Shown: positions 22,083 through 34,868, counted from the stretch's first letter. The stretch: DNA of 64,000 nt from Spiroplasma melliferum (GCA_005222125.1 CP029202.1:868001-932000); one strand, 5' to 3'. Made by a program: numbers and translations. Notes: generated by a model not told the origin, from the sequence alone.

Positions 22083-22112
22083 GAACATCTACTTCAAAAG
22101 ATGTTCTTTTTT
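22083..22112 (+). terminator. Terminator of the RpiR-family gene
   Basis: GAACATCT / AGATGTTC stem with an 8-base loop, followed by T6, six bases after the stop. Confidence 0.85.
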
Positions 22113-22198
22113 ATATGATAAATAAAATGCTACCTAATTAAAAGGATTAAGCTTGTTTACGATAAATTATTAACTTAATCCTCAATAAATGTTCTTTT

Positions 22199-24592
22199 CT
22201 AACGAATTTGTAATTGTAATTTCTTCAAATTCATTTTAATTTGTTCAAATTGTTGGTTAATATCTGCTTCAGTTAACTGTTTTGTCATATCATTAAACGT
22301 AAAACTAATTGTTAAAGCAACATAGTTAGGCATTTCGTTATGATCAAAATACTGGTCAATAACTTCTATCGCAACAACATTTTTTACACCAGTTAAAATC
22401 TTTTTCTTAATTTGCTCATAGGTTACTGTGGCGGGTACCCAAATTGAGATGTCACGATTACTTGCGCTAAATTTAGAAAGCGGTGTAAAAAATGTTTGTT
22501 TTTTCTGCGGATAATTAAAAATTACCTCAAAATTAATTTCGCCAAAATAAGTTGCACTTTTTAGATTAACTTCTTTCTGATATGCAGGATGAATCAGACC
22601 AATAATTGCTAATAATTGTTTTCCTAAAAAAACATGACTAGTTTGATAAGGATGGTAAACTTTATTTTTTGGTGCTTGTTGATATGATAATTCATTAATA
22701 TCAATTTGTTCACTTTGTACATAAGCTTCCAATAAGCTTTTAATATAATAATATGAATTAGAAAGATTATCTCCTGTTATTTTATTTTGAACAATTTCGA
22801 TTTGGCTTACAAAGGCCCCATGATAATAACTTTTCTCATTTGCATAAATTTTTTCAACAGTAAATAATTTAACATTTTTTTGATTTCGAGCATTATTATA
22901 TCCGACACTATTTAATAAACTATTTGTTAAACTTAAGCGCATTACCGCATGTTCTTCTGATAAGGGAGATAATAATTGATATGGTTTTTGATAATTAAAA
23001 AAATTAAAATTAGTAATTTCCTCTTGTTTAACTAATGCATATGTTTTTGCCTGATAAAAACCATTATTTAAAAAGAAAGTTTCAAAATTTTTAATTGTTT
23101 TTTCAGCGGGACGTTTAGCTTTAACTAGATTTGGTAAAACTGGCGGTTTAGCAATAATGTTATTATAACCAAATAACCGCACAATTTCTTCAATTAAATC
23201 AACTTTTTGGAAAATATCAGTACGGGTTACTGGTGGTGTCACAAACAATTGTTCGCCTTCTTCTTTAAATTGGAAAGCTAATGGTTCTAATAAAGCTTTA
23301 ATTTCTAATAAGGTAAAAGAATGACCAATAAATTGATTAATCTCAAGTAAGGTAAGGCTAATTGGTTCAACTGTTTTCTTATATTCTTTAATAAAATTTA
23401 AAACTGATAACTCTGCCAAAAAACCATTAATTTTTAATAAGTACAAATAACGTGATAATCCTAACCCAACAGTAGCATAACTAAGTGGTTTAATATAACG
23501 TTGCAAATTAATATTACTAGTGCCAACTTTTCGTTGTTGTTGACGCATTACAATATGATTTAAATGGAGTGCTAACACTGTTATTTCCGTTGTTGTAGCA
23601 CTAATAGCATAAGCCGGATTAACACGAATCCCAATTAATTCAACAAATTCATTCCCATCAACAACAACTAAATCACCTTTTTTAATATTAAAAGTTTTAT
23701 TTTCATAATCATCAGTAATTTTTAAAGGGTTTTTAATTTTATTAAAATCATAAAGCAATAATGGTTGGCCTGTCTCAAGCGTTGCTTTAATTGCTAAATC
23801 GCCAAATGGATCTGCTACATTTGATTGATATTCATTAATTTTTAACCAAATTCGATCTGATAATTTTAACGGACTTTTTTCTGGTGTTAATTTAACATTA
23901 ACGCTAATTGCTGATTCAACTGCTGATGTTGCAATTACTACTTTTAATGGATTTTGATATTCTTTTAAATTTTCTGTTGATTCTAACTCTAACGGAAATA
24001 ATTCTCGTTTAAAATAGCGAGCTAATTCACGAGCTAACTCGTAAGCACTTAAACAATCACTTCGATTTAATGTTAAATCAATCTCAAATAAATAATCAGT
24101 TAAACCAATTTTAGTTAAAATATCCTCAGCACCAATCATATCATATGAAACTTCTTTTTCATTAAAAGTTAAAATAATTTCATCTTGTTCGGCTGCTGTT
24201 AAATATTTTTCACCAATTCCTAATTCACTTAATGAACACATCATTCCTTCCGAAGCATATCCTTTAATTTCGCGTTTTGCAATTTTTGTTCCATTTGCTA
24301 AGACTGCTCCTGGACGAGCAACAACAACATATCCGTTTTCAGCTGGGTTACTAGCTCCGCAAACAATTGGGTCAACTAATTCTTGGCCTGTATCAACGAG
24401 ACAAAACTTTAAATGCGTATCAGGAATTTCATTAACCACTTGAATTCGGCCACAAACAATATTGCTATTACAATCAAAATTATGCGTACGTTCTACTTCA
24501 AAACCTAAACTATTTAAAGCAGCAGCAATATCAGCATTACTAATATCAGTAAAATCAATATATTTATTTAATCATCTTCTTGTAATAATCAT
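22199..24592 (-). CDS. pheT: Phenylalanyl-tRNA synthetase beta subunit
   Basis: Beta chain of the tetrameric synthetase. The 797-residue protein starts MIITRRWLNKYIDFTDISNA with an EMAP-type tRNA-binding domain (ending QVVNEIPDTHLKFCLVDTG), then B3/B4 editing and B5 parts (VDLIEEIVRLFGYNNI), and a C-terminal FDX-ACB domain (SKFSASNRDISIWVPATVTY). A TGA-coded Trp near the start hides the true ATG at 24592. Ten bases after pheS. Confidence 0.96.
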
Positions 24593-24602
24593 TTTAAACC
24601 TC

Positions 24603-25640
24603 CTAATCAAATTTCTTAAATTGTTCTAAAAAGCGGATGTCATTCGTATAAAAACGACGAATATCATCAATTCCATATTTTAACATCGCAATTCGTTCAA
24701 TTCCAATCCCAAAAGCAAAGCCAGTTAATGTTGGATCTTGACCACATGCTTCATAAACAAGCGGATTAATCATCCCAGACCCCATAATCTCAATTCATCC
24801 AGTTTGCTTGCAAATTGAACAACCTTTACCTTGACAATTAACACAAGTAACATCAACTTCAACTGACGGTTCTGTAAATGGAAAAAAACTTGGCCGTAAA
24901 CGGATTTGCGTTGCTTCACCAAACATTCTTTGACAAAAGTATTGAATTGTTCATTTTAAATTAGCAAAAGTAATATTTGGAGCAACTAAAAATCCATCAA
25001 TTTGCATAAATTGGTGTGAATGCGTAGCATCATCATCATCCCGACGATAAGTATTTCCGGCTGAAATCATCGCAATAATTTCGTTTTTACTTTTCATCTG
25101 CGAAATTGCACGGGCTGTCATGTTGGTACAATGTGTTCGTAATAATGTATTTTTAGACAAATAAAATGTATCTTGCATATCACGAGCGGGATGCCCTAAT
25201 GGTAAATTTAAGCGTTGAAAATTATATTCATCATCATCAACTTCAGTTCCAAACACAATATCATATCCTAATTCTTGGAATAATTGAGAAATTTCATCAA
25301 TAACTTGGTTTAAAGGATGCTTTGTTGCTAACACTAAATTATATCCTGGTAACGACAAATCAATTTTTTCTTGTTCAATTGTTGCTAATAATAAAGCATT
25401 TTCTAATTCTGTCTTTTTAGTTTGACATAATACGGTTAATTCCCCTTTAATTTGATTTGCTTTTTGTCCAATTGTTAAACGTTCTTGATGCGTTAAATCT
25501 TTCATTTTTTTCAATAAATCATTCAACATTGCTTTTTTTCCCAAATATTTTAATTGAAGCGTATTAACTTCCGCTACTGTTTTTGCTGCTTTAATTTTTT
25601 TTGTTGCTTGATTAAATAATAATTCTAATTCTTTTTCCAT
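24603..25640 (-). CDS. pheS: Phenylalanyl-tRNA synthetase alpha subunit
   Basis: Alpha chain of 345 residues: an N-terminal coiled coil (about 1-85) and the class II catalytic domain, with [43 protein letters not shown] and the C-terminal [20 protein letters not shown] (motif 3). [13 protein letters not shown] cluster is also present. ATG at 25640. The T-box leader lies immediately upstream, and pheT follows in the same operon. Confidence 0.97.
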
Positions 25641-25679
25641 TGCTTGATCCTTTCTTGTTGAAGTCTAATTAAGTTAGAA

Positions 25680-25915
25680 AAATCCTTGTCTATATTAAAA
25701 AATATAAACAAGGAGCAATTTCTTACGGTACCATCCTTTTTTTACTAATAAATAGTCTTAATTACAGTTAACGAATCATTAATATCAATAATCCGGCTGG
25801 GATTAGCAGCTCTCATTAGGTGAATTCCTTAATATCTCACCAGTTATTTGCACCATCCATAACCTCTCTGACGATAAGCGTATTAATTACTATTCCTAAA
25901 TCAACGATTTAATCT
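25680..25915 (-). promoter_or_regulatory. T-box leader of pheST
   Basis: The minus strand has the T-box motif AGGATGGTACCGTAAGA (about 25737-25721). A terminator hairpin CCTTGTTTATATT / AATATAGACAAGG (25713-25684) follows, with ATTTTT after it. Some 170 bases of stem I-like sequence lie upstream. Uncharged tRNA-Phe is the expected ligand. The leader accounts for most of the 304-base gap 25641-25944. Confidence 0.88.
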
Positions 25916-25944
25916 GAAATTTTATAATTTTATTATAACCTATT

Positions 25945-28900
25945 TTACTCAGTTAATTCATTTAGTTTCTGTTTTTTTACTAAATGCATAGATAATAGTC
26001 ATGCTAAAACTAAAATAATCCCAATAATAGTTCCAACTTTTAATGGTGTTTGTCAATTTAATGGCAAATTAATAACAAATCTAAACTGTTCTAAAATAAT
26101 ATTAACAGCAAAATGCCAAATTAGTAAGGAAATAACATATGCAAAAAAGAAGGTAAATAAAACACCAAGAACATAATTACCAATCACAATAAAGTTTACT
26201 TGCCGTGGTTTATATCCTAAGGCTCGCATTGTTAAAATAACTTGGCTAGCTTCATCAATTACTGAAGAAGTAATAACTGATAAAATAATGAAAATAATAA
26301 TTCCATTTAATATTTGTAAAATCAACAATGAATCATTTAACATCCCTAAGCCTGCTGATGCTAATAATTTTTGCAAGGTAATTAATTCAACATTATTTGG
26401 ACCAGTAAAAATACTAATATCACTACCATCACTAGTTATTGTCGTCATAATTTTTCCTAAATTATCGGTAATATTATGATTAAAAATGTTAATTGTTAAG
26501 TTTTGCAACGAAATTTTATAATCCTGTTTCCCCATTAGTAAATCTTTTGGATTAATCTTATCATAAATTATTTTTTCCTTCGAAATTACACCATCATAAA
26601 AATCACCTGGTACTGGTTTTCCGTTAAAATCATAAAATAAAAATCGAATAGTATTAGCATTAATAAAAACATTACTTCGTGTTGTATCATTTTTATTAAT
26701 TCCTTTAACAACAATTGATAAATTATAAGTAGATCTTACATTTTTAACTGTAAATTCAAACGTGTCATTAATTTTTAAATTATTTAATTTAGCTATTTTT
26801 TCTGAAATAATTGCAGGAATTTGTGTTCTTGTTAATGGTGCCGCAAACAATTCAGTCATGACGGTCTCACTAACACCTTTCATTTGGTAAAACTCTGCTC
26901 AAGTATCTGGTTCAATCCCTTTTAAATTAAGATCACTAATGACTGCTGCTTCACGATTACTTGGAGTTACAGCTAAATTAAGAACTGGCAATTCTGTTTG
27001 AGGATTGTAATACAATGTATTAAAACTAACAACTGTCTTAACATGGGTTTGGTCAATTAGATTACTTAAATTAATAATGTTTTTCCCTCAATCTGGTAAA
27101 TTTTTTCCTGTAATATTTTTTATATCTTTAACAACTTGAATTAAATCAGTTAAATAAACTGATTGATAAATTGGCTGATAAAGGAGGAGTTTTCTTCATA
27201 ATTCTATATCCATCGGATTTTGATGAATAGCCGTTGCTAATTCATTAAATTTTGCTAATGAAACCGCTTGTGTTTGTTCAACATCACTTGTTGGTAACAC
27301 TTGAAAATGATTATTATTTATTAATTTTAATTTTTCTTCTCCTGTTGGAGTTCTATAACTTGTTGCCATTGTTAATAAACTTGGAAATTGGAATCGATGG
27401 TCAACATCTTTTTGATAAACATTACTAAACGAATAAACAATTTGACTAAAAATATCAGATGCATTAAATTGAATGATAAAGAGTAATGAAGAAATAAAGA
27501 AAATAAACATTACAATTATTCATTTTCAAAATCCTTTTAAAGTAAATGCCAATTTAATTCGAAACAAGAAACTTGTTTTACTAAAAATTTTTTTAATGCC
27601 AATTATTAAACCATAAAAATGCATTTTTCCTGCACCATTAATTAATACTAAACTTGGTTTTTTTAAATAACTCATTGTAAATAAAAATGATAAAGTAGTA
27701 AAAAAGACTGGAATAACTAAAAACAAAATTAGCATAAATCATCAAGAAACATAAATTAGTTTAAATGGAATTAATAATCCTGTTGTATATAATGTATTAA
27801 CATATAACTGAATAGGAATACTGACACAATATCCTAATATAATACCAAATAGCATCGTAACAAAAAACTTTGTTGAAAAAATTCATGATAATTCAGTTGT
27901 TTGATAACCAAAAGCTTTAAAAATTCCAATTTGCCGACGAGTTTTATTCATCTCTTTTTTCATTGTATAATTAATAAAAATAAAACCTAAAAATAAAAGC
28001 ACAAAACCAATGGCACTATATAAAATAATTTGAATGTTAATATTTTGCGTTTGCATTGCAATATAATTATTTTCATATGGAATTAAAGTTGCTGTTGGAT
28101 TAATATATCCTTGCGCTAAATTTTCTTTTAAAGTTAAAATTGCATTTGATGAATTTAACTTAATTAAAATTTTTTGACTTGGTTTTAAAGTAATAGTTCC
28201 TAACTCACCACGGACATTTGCATCCTGAAATTGAGTGTAAAATCGCTCAGTTGTAAATAAAACACCATATTTCCGAATATCATTACTATTATTAATTTTT
28301 AAATTTGTCTGCTTAATAAAATTATCTAAATTATTTCCAATTCCAACAATTTTTAAATTAAATTTTGGGTTATTTGGAATGACTGAAAAAATATCTCCAA
28401 TCTTTAACTTATTTTGCTCCGCAAATAAACTACTAACAACTGCTTCATCATCTGTTATTGGTAACCGTCCTTGATATAACTTCAATTGGTTAAAATTAAC
28501 TGGTGCTGTTTGTTCTAAATTTTGTACTACTGCAGGAGTAATCTTTAAAGTATAATTTGAACTAGTTTCTTGTTTAAATGAAATCGCTTCAAAAACACCA
28601 ACAGAATATTCTGGCAAAGTTTTTTGTGCTAATAACCGTGTCACCATTTCTTTTGGTTGATTTCAATTATATTTTTGAAAATAAAGATAGGCAATTGGAT
28701 TAACACCATCAATGTTTTGATACATTCCTCGGTATTGAGCAACTTCAAATAACTTAGCCATAATTTGACTTGTTGAGCAAATTTGTTGTAATGCTGGACT
28801 TGCAAGACTATCACAAACACTTTTTGTTGTTGTTCACCAACTACTGTTTTCATTTAAAATTGCTTGATCAATAAACTTATTATGCAAATAATAATCTTCC

Positions 28901-29112
28901 ATAAAATTAGGTTTATAATCTTCAACACTAAAACCATAATCTCATTGCTCAGAGGTATAAATTAAATCATTATATTTTATTTTATATTGTAACGCCCCTG
29001 ATAAAATTCCGGCAATTGTTGCAATAATAATGATAATAAAAAGAATTAAGCCTCCTGCTTCAATTCAATTTTTAAAATATGCTTTTAAATAACTTTTTAA
29101 AATTTGGCGCAT
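25945..29112 (-). CDS. Large FtsX-like ABC transporter permease
   Basis: A 1055-residue membrane protein, open only with TGA as Trp. It has one membrane segment at the N-terminus (AYFKNWIEAGGLILFIIII), a long extracytoplasmic domain, three segments around residues 385-500 containing KTRRQIGIFKAFGYQTTELS (the FtsX/MacB permease motif), a second extracytoplasmic domain and three C-terminal segments with SQVILTMRALGYKPRQ. This is the duplicated FtsX architecture found in mollicute export permeases. No ATPase gene is adjacent. Cargo unknown. ATG at 29112. Confidence 0.88.
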
Positions 29113-29180
29113 TCTTATTCTCCATCTTTCATTTTAAACAATTATATCAAATTCAAAAGTTATAAAAATAACCAAAAGAA

Positions 29181-30713
29181 CTACTTTTTAAAATTAATAG
29201 AATCTTCATTTCCAATAAGTTCTGCTAAAACAAAACCAATTTGGTCAATAATGTCTGTTGGCAAAACTGGTTTTTTGTATTGTGAAATTTCATCCCCAGC
29301 TAGCCCATGTAAATATGTTCCAACGATTGCTGCTTCAAATAATTCATAACCCTGACCAACTAAACTGGCAATTAAACCAGTTAAAGTATCACCCATTCCA
29401 GCAACTGCCATATAGGGATTACCTGTCCCATTAATATACACGCGATTACCATCAGTAATAATTGATTGATATCCTTTTAAAACAACAATAATTTTATACT
29501 TGTTCGCAAATTCTTTTGCAATATTAATTCGACTATTTAAAATTTCTGGCACACTTTTATTAATCAAGCGTGATAATTCTAAGGCATGGGGTGTTAAAAT
29601 TGCCCGTCCACGTAGTTTTCGTAATAAAGGGGCATCTAGGACATTAATTCCATCAGCATCAACAACAATTGATCCTTTATAATTATCTAAAATATAATTT
29701 AAAGTATTATATGTCCGTTCTGTTTTTTCTTTTCCCATTCCATAGGCTACCACATTAACTTTGTTTGTTAATAAATCTAAAATTCGGGCTCGGTCAGAAG
29801 CATCACAGAATGTGATTTCTGGAGCGGTATTATTTGTTTTTCCTAATAATTCTGGTGATAAAGCTCAAATTACTAATCCAATTCCAGCATTTAATGCCAT
29901 ATTAGCAACTAAGGTTCCAGCATTTAAATATTCTAAACTTGAAGCAAAAATAAGTAAATTGCCATAGATGCCTTTGTGTGAAATTAGCGAACGAGAATGT
30001 AATTGGACACTATCCGTATAAAATAAGTTGTTATCAATTAATTTTGCACAAATACTATTAATCTCTTGCTGATGAAAACCCAATTGTCATACAACAACTT
30101 TTCCTAAGTAAGGAATAATATCATAATTAATAAAAGCTGATTTGTAAGTAAAAAAAGTGACAGTTTTATTTGCTTTAATTGCAATTGTTGGAATTGTTGC
30201 ACTATCATTTTCAATTCCGCTTGGAATATCACATGCTAAAACATATTTTTGACTTTCATTAACTTTTTTAATAATTTCAGCAATAGCCGGTGGCATTTTT
30301 CCATGATAACTAATACCAAAAATGCAATCAATAATAATATCAGTTCATAAAATTACTGCTTCAATATTATCATCAAGAAAAGTCATTGTTACATTCCGCA
30401 ACTTTTTAACTAATGAATAATAATATGCAACTTCTGGGGTTTTAGCATTATCAAAGGTTTTTTTATCCGTGCAAATATGAATATGAATCTTTTTTGTTCC
30501 ATCATAATCATTAATTAATTTCGCTAAACAAAAGCCATCCCCACCATTATTACCAACATTAGTTAAAATTAAAAAACTATGAACTGCTAAATTCAAATGA
30601 TGAAATAAGCCTTCTGCTGCTTTTGCCATTAATTTAACTGGAGGAATATCAAATTGATTAAAAATAAAATTTTCAAGATTTTTTGTGTCTTGTTGATTAC
30701 TAATATAAAGCAT
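29181..30713 (-). CDS. nnr: Bifunctional NAD(P)H-hydrate epimerase / dehydratase
   Basis: Repairs hydrated NAD(P)H. The 510-residue fusion has an N-terminal YjeF_N epimerase domain (about 1-210: NVGNNGGDGFCLAK, ACDIPSGIEND) and a C-terminal kinase-like dehydratase domain (about 230-505: IVVDADGINVLD, ILTPHALELSRLI, GTGNPYMAVAGMGDTLTG, TYLHGLAGD). The fused order is common in bacteria. ATG at 30713. It lies 67 bases upstream of the FtsX-like gene. Confidence 0.95.
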
Positions 30714-30761
30714 ATTTCTTAACTCCTTACTTGATTATATTAAATTAAAAAGAAAACCATT

Positions 30762-31451
30762 TTAAATTCCTGGTTTTTTTAAAATTTCAACTTTTTCACG
30801 ATAATTTGGCATATATTTTTCAACATAATATCAAAACAACTTAGAATGATTATGATGAACTAAATGTGATAATTCATGAATAATTACATATTCCAATACT
30901 GTTGGATCAAAATGAATTAATTTTGTATTTAAAACAATTTTTTCCGTTTGAGGATAACAAACACCTCATTTGCGAACCATTGCTTTAATTGTTAAATTTT
31001 TATAAGATAAATTCATTATTGTTGCTCATTTATTTAATAATTGCTCAAATTTATAACTAAATTTTTGCTTTAAAAAATGATGTAACTTCTTAACATTTTC
31101 ATCATAACTACCAGCATCTTTTAATAAAAAATATTGTCGATTAACAATTTTAGTATGAATATTCTCATTCGTTAGTTGCAATGGATATTTTTCATTAAAA
31201 ACATAAACATAACCTGTTCCATTTGGATTAATAACAATCTTTCGATAATTATCGTGAACATCAATTACAGTAATAATTTTCTTAATATTTTTATAAATTA
31301 GAGCTTCAATTTCTCAATCATGGGCATAACTAGGGGCTGATACTTTAATTTTGCCATTATTAACATTTAACACAATATTCTTTTGTTCTTTAATAATTAA
31401 ATCATATTTAATTAAATTACCCTGATATGGTAGCACTTTTTCCAATGCCAT
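30762..31451 (-). CDS. YgjP-like zinc metallopeptidase
   Basis: A 229-residue protein with the zinc motif HELSHLVHHNHSKLFW near residue 190, preceded by the conserved MVRKWGVCYPQTEKIVLNTK block (the RWGSC-type motif) and LEYVIIHEL. This is the YgjP/DUF45 (WLM-like) pattern. Substrate unknown. The N-terminal half is beta-rich. ATG at 31451. It is on the same strand as nnr and the membrane-protein gene upstream, with short gaps, so probably cotranscribed. Confidence 0.88.
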
Positions 31452-31484
31452 GCTGTTCCTCCCCCTATCATAAATATGGATTAA

Positions 31485-32813
31485 TTAATGATTATCATCT
31501 ATTTTATCATCATTTTCATTTTCATTCTCAAAATTATGGTGTAACTCTGATGATTGCAAAGAATTATTAGTTGCTGGTTTTTTTGTAATATCTTCACGGT
31601 ATTTTTTCCCAGCTGTTCAAATTTTATCAATATCACCTAAAAAAACTTTACCATCATAAGAACTATCAACGCGAGCATTGGGATTAATGCGTTGTTTACC
31701 ACTTGGTTTTGGCACTGAACCAATTCGTTCAGCTAATTCTGTTTTATCTAATGACATATGTTGTTTTGATTTTGGAATAATAATTGAATCATATGAATTT
31801 AATTTTCCTTTTGAAGGCGAACTTTCCGTACTAAAAATAGGTGCTGAATAATCACGATGTTTAATAATATCACCTTTTTGTACAAAGTCACCTTCTTGTT
31901 CAATAAGTAGTCCTACGGGTGATTCATCAACAATTCCTTCGTTCTCTTTAATTGTACGTAAATATTGCCCTTCTGCACCAACACGAATTGTTGGCTTTGA
32001 ATTAGTAGCATTATTATCTTCTTCTGCTGGGAGAAGATGTGCTTCACCTTGTTCATGTAAAAGAGCATTCCGAGCCATCTTCGCTTTCAATAAGGCCATC
32101 TTCGCTTTTAAATCATTTGTTGTTGAAACTGATTTGTTGTTAATAGGATTTTTTGTTTCTTCAAGAGGAGTAAGTTCACTTTGACTTACCATTTCTTTTT
32201 GGGGTGTTAAACCACGAGCACCAATTTTACCAGTTTCAAAATTAATCGCTGTTAAACGATTTTTTTGATCTTGTGTTAATGATTTTGTTTTTCGTGTTTT
32301 ACTATAATAAGTTATTGCAAATCAACTACCAAAGAAAGTTAATCCTGGACCAATAAATAACAAAATAAATCCTGAATTAATCGGTAAATTTAATTTAAAA
32401 ATATTTAAACCAGCATTAAGACTTCTTGGTTGACTAGCAAGCGCAACAGCCATTGTTAATAAAATGCAAGATATTAATCCAATAATAAAAGCTCAACTTA
32501 TTCCAAAGACTTTATAACGATTATTTTTTGATAAATAATTTGGAATTAAATACATTAATACTAAAAAACTAGAAATTCCAATTAAAATACCACCAACTAA
32601 TTCTGGTTTTGTAATTATATTATTATATACTGTCATATTTGAGAACTGTAAAACCAAAAGGGCAATATCTTGTAATAGCATGTATGCAGCATTATAAAGG
32701 AACATTTGACTATTAATTTTATTTGCTACCATAATTAATATCCCGAACAGTAACGCACTAAAAATTCCGCCAATTGTTAAGAAAGTTAATGACACTCCAC
32801 GTAATTTCTCCAT
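31485..32813 (-). CDS. Four-segment membrane protein with a long cytoplasmic tail
   Basis: A 442-residue protein. Membrane segments lie in about residues 10-30, 42-60, 72-95 and 108-165. A hydrophilic tail of about 270 residues is rich in Lys, Ser, Asn and Asp. The tail has a near-repeat DLKAKMALLKAKMARNALL and ends DDKIDDNH. No family was recognised. ATG at 32813 is preceded by AGGTG; a GTG three codons earlier lies inside that site. Confidence 0.75.
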
Positions 32814-33209
32814 TTTTTTCACCTATCTTTTAACCATAACAAACCATACATATTATTTAAGTATATATCGTAATTATACCCTATTTCTATAAAAACCAAT
32901 AATAAAATGTAAAAATCGTTTGTTATTTACCATTTTAATTAAACCAAAATTTAAAATAAAAAACAATTTAAAAATTTAAAATAAAAAAGATACTAGTTTT
33001 AAATTTAAAACTAGTATCACTTCACATAATCGTAACATAACTTTGACTCAGGGTAATGCTTATTATGTTGATAATTATATTTTTTCAGCAATAATTAAAT
33101 AATTCAGGGTATATATATTATGTTTATTAAAAATCGATTTGCTACTTAGTTTAAAGGATTAAAAAGAATGGACATATTTGTATAACAAATCATTTTACAG
33201 ACCAGTTTG

Positions 33210-33227
33210 TTTTTTTTTTTTTTTTTT
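33210..33227. repeat. Homopolymer T18 tract
   Basis: Eighteen T on the plus strand in the gene-poor stretch, the third tract of 18-19 A/T in this window. Confidence 0.7.
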
Positions 33228-33296
33228 ATAAAATAGACAAGGGAATTATTTTTAATTATTATTCTGAAACAACTAAAAGTTAATATGTTTTGCTAA

Positions 33297-33324
33297 TTGA
33301 TATTTGATATTTGATATTTGATAT
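33297..33324. repeat. Tandem repeat of TTGATAT, four units
   Basis: Four perfect 7-base units in a row, followed by a degenerate fifth (TTAATAC). Confidence 0.8.
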
Positions 33325-33599
33325 TTAATACATTAAAAAATATCTATATCCTTTCGCTTAACATCCCAACCACCCTACCAGATTCAAGAAGATTGATAAA
33401 TTTAAAAATAAAATGAATTAGCCGCTAATTGCTAACTAACCATTAAATGAATGTTAAACTTTATAATCCTGCATCATAATAACGTATATCCAAATACATT
33501 ATATAATATATTATTTTATTTTCAACAAGATAATGCACTTTAAAAATTAAAAAATAACTTTTTTGAACTTGTAAAAAACTATGTTTATTTAAGCAATAA

Positions 33600-33627
33600 A
33601 AAACTAGTTTTATTTAAAACTAGTTTT
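33600..33627 (-). terminator. Terminator after the decayed lipoprotein gene
   Basis: AAAACTAGTTTTA / TAAAACTAGTTTT, a 13-bp perfect stem with a 2-base loop. On the minus strand it continues into T6. Its core AAAACTAG is shared with the palindrome at 32989-33018. Confidence 0.75.
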
Positions 33628-33668
33628 ACTCTAACATTTTTTCAATCATAATTACTTCATTTTATTTT

Positions 33669-34806
33669 TTATTGTAATGTTGCAATAATTTGATAAAATG
33701 GCTGTTTTGTTAAAATTGATGCCATTTTATCAGAAGATGCCAAAATTTTTGAACCTGGTTTTGCGCGAAAAACAGTTGTTTAACACTAAAAGCTCATCAT
33801 ATCAAAGGTCTTTATACTGTTCTGCAAAAGATTGTCCCAACAATTTCTTTTTTATCTGGATTATATGGTTTGTCAAACAGCATAGCGAATGTCATTTAAA
33901 TTATTTCCAGTATATGTTTCATTTAGTGTAACTTTAATTTGTGCCATATTTTTTGGTTTTTCATTGTTATAATTTAAATATTTACGGTGATCTAAAATAA
34001 CATGAAATTTAAAAGTAACATTAGAATCATTAAAAATATTAGGTACACTACCACTTAAGTAAAAAGTACCATTTAATTGATCATCAATATTAATATCTAA
34101 AATCCCACCTTGCATAAAGGCTTGCATAATAGCTTGACTATAAAAAGCAGAAAAACGATTACGATCACCACTAAATTCCATTAGAGCTGCCGCTATAATT
34201 AATGTACTTCCTGTTGGGTCTTTCTTTCAATTATTATAAATATCACTAGCTAAATAAACATTCCCTAAATTAACAACTGGATACACTTGGTCAAACGTAA
34301 CAGCTTCTGAGATAATTTCTAATTCACCAGTAAAATTACCTCCTTCTTTCGCAATAATTTTATAATTATTATCTTCCACAATAACTTCAACATCATCACT
34401 TGTAAAATTTGTGCCATTTAAAACATTCATCACTGCTAAAACACGAGCAGGATCTGCTGGTTTACCAACTGCTTCTTCTGAATATGGTAATGAAGTCAAA
34501 GTAATAATTTTTGTTAAATCATTTGTTGCTCAATCCAAATTAATTTTTTTTTGCTAAAAATGGTTGATTCGAAACATCTGGCATTGAGCGAATTGTTGCT
34601 GTTTTCATTCCTGAATCAAGATCAACAGCAAAGTTATCTGGATTATGATTTAACTTTTGAATAGCTGCTTTGATACTAGCAACATTTGGAATGACATGAT
34701 AATTGGTTTTCTTTGCAATATCAGCAACATTAGTGCAACTAACAACTGAAGTAATAGAAGCCGAAGTAAATGTTAGTGATGCTAAAATCATCATTAATTT
34801 TTTCAT
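33669..34806 (-). pseudogene. Decayed lipoprotein gene with several frameshifts
   Basis: Starts at ATG 34806 with a lipoprotein signal (MKKLMMILASLTFTSASITS, then VVSC). The frame breaks at an A9 run (34546-34554 region): with A8 it would continue directly into INLDWATNDLTKIITLTSLP, open to TAA 33861-33863. Past that stop more coding sequence shows in shifted frames: FDKPYNPDKKEIVGTIFCRT, and later FRAKPGSKILASSDKMASIL then TKQPFYQIIATLQ, ending in TAA at 33669-33671. At least three frame changes over about 1.1 kb mean the locus is a pseudogene. Even if the A9 run were corrected, the C-terminus would be missing. Original function unknown; a surface lipoprotein. Confidence 0.8.
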
Positions 34807-34868
34807 ACTTAAAAACTCCTTTATCACAAAAATAAATTATTCATAAATATTATTTTTAAAAATATTTA

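Larger units (their letters stand above)
32814..33668. other. Gene-poor AT-rich stretch with repeats, an orphan promoter and a terminator
   Basis: No convincing ORF on either strand. It holds a 30-bp perfect palindrome at 32989-33018 (GATACTAGTTTTAAA and its complement) with a T-rich tail on the minus strand. A T18 run lies at 33210-33227. Four tandem copies of TTGATAT sit at 33297-33324. A minus-strand promoter-like pair is seen: TTGAAA (33525-33520) and TATAAT (33503-33498), spacer 16. Promoter and terminator enclose about 500 bases without an ORF, either a decayed gene or an unknown RNA. Confidence 0.5.

Noticed and set aside
33297-33324. Tandem TTGATAT units as a CRISPR or centromere-like array
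   Set aside because: Units are contiguous 7-mers without spacers; no cas or partition genes nearby.
32814-33668. tmRNA, RNase P RNA or SRP RNA in the gene-poor stretch
   Set aside because: I found none of the conserved sequence blocks of these RNAs on either strand.
33698-33931. A plus-strand frame of 77 codons in the lipoprotein pseudogene area
   Set aside because: It lies opposite the decayed 3' end of the lipoprotein gene and has no start signal.
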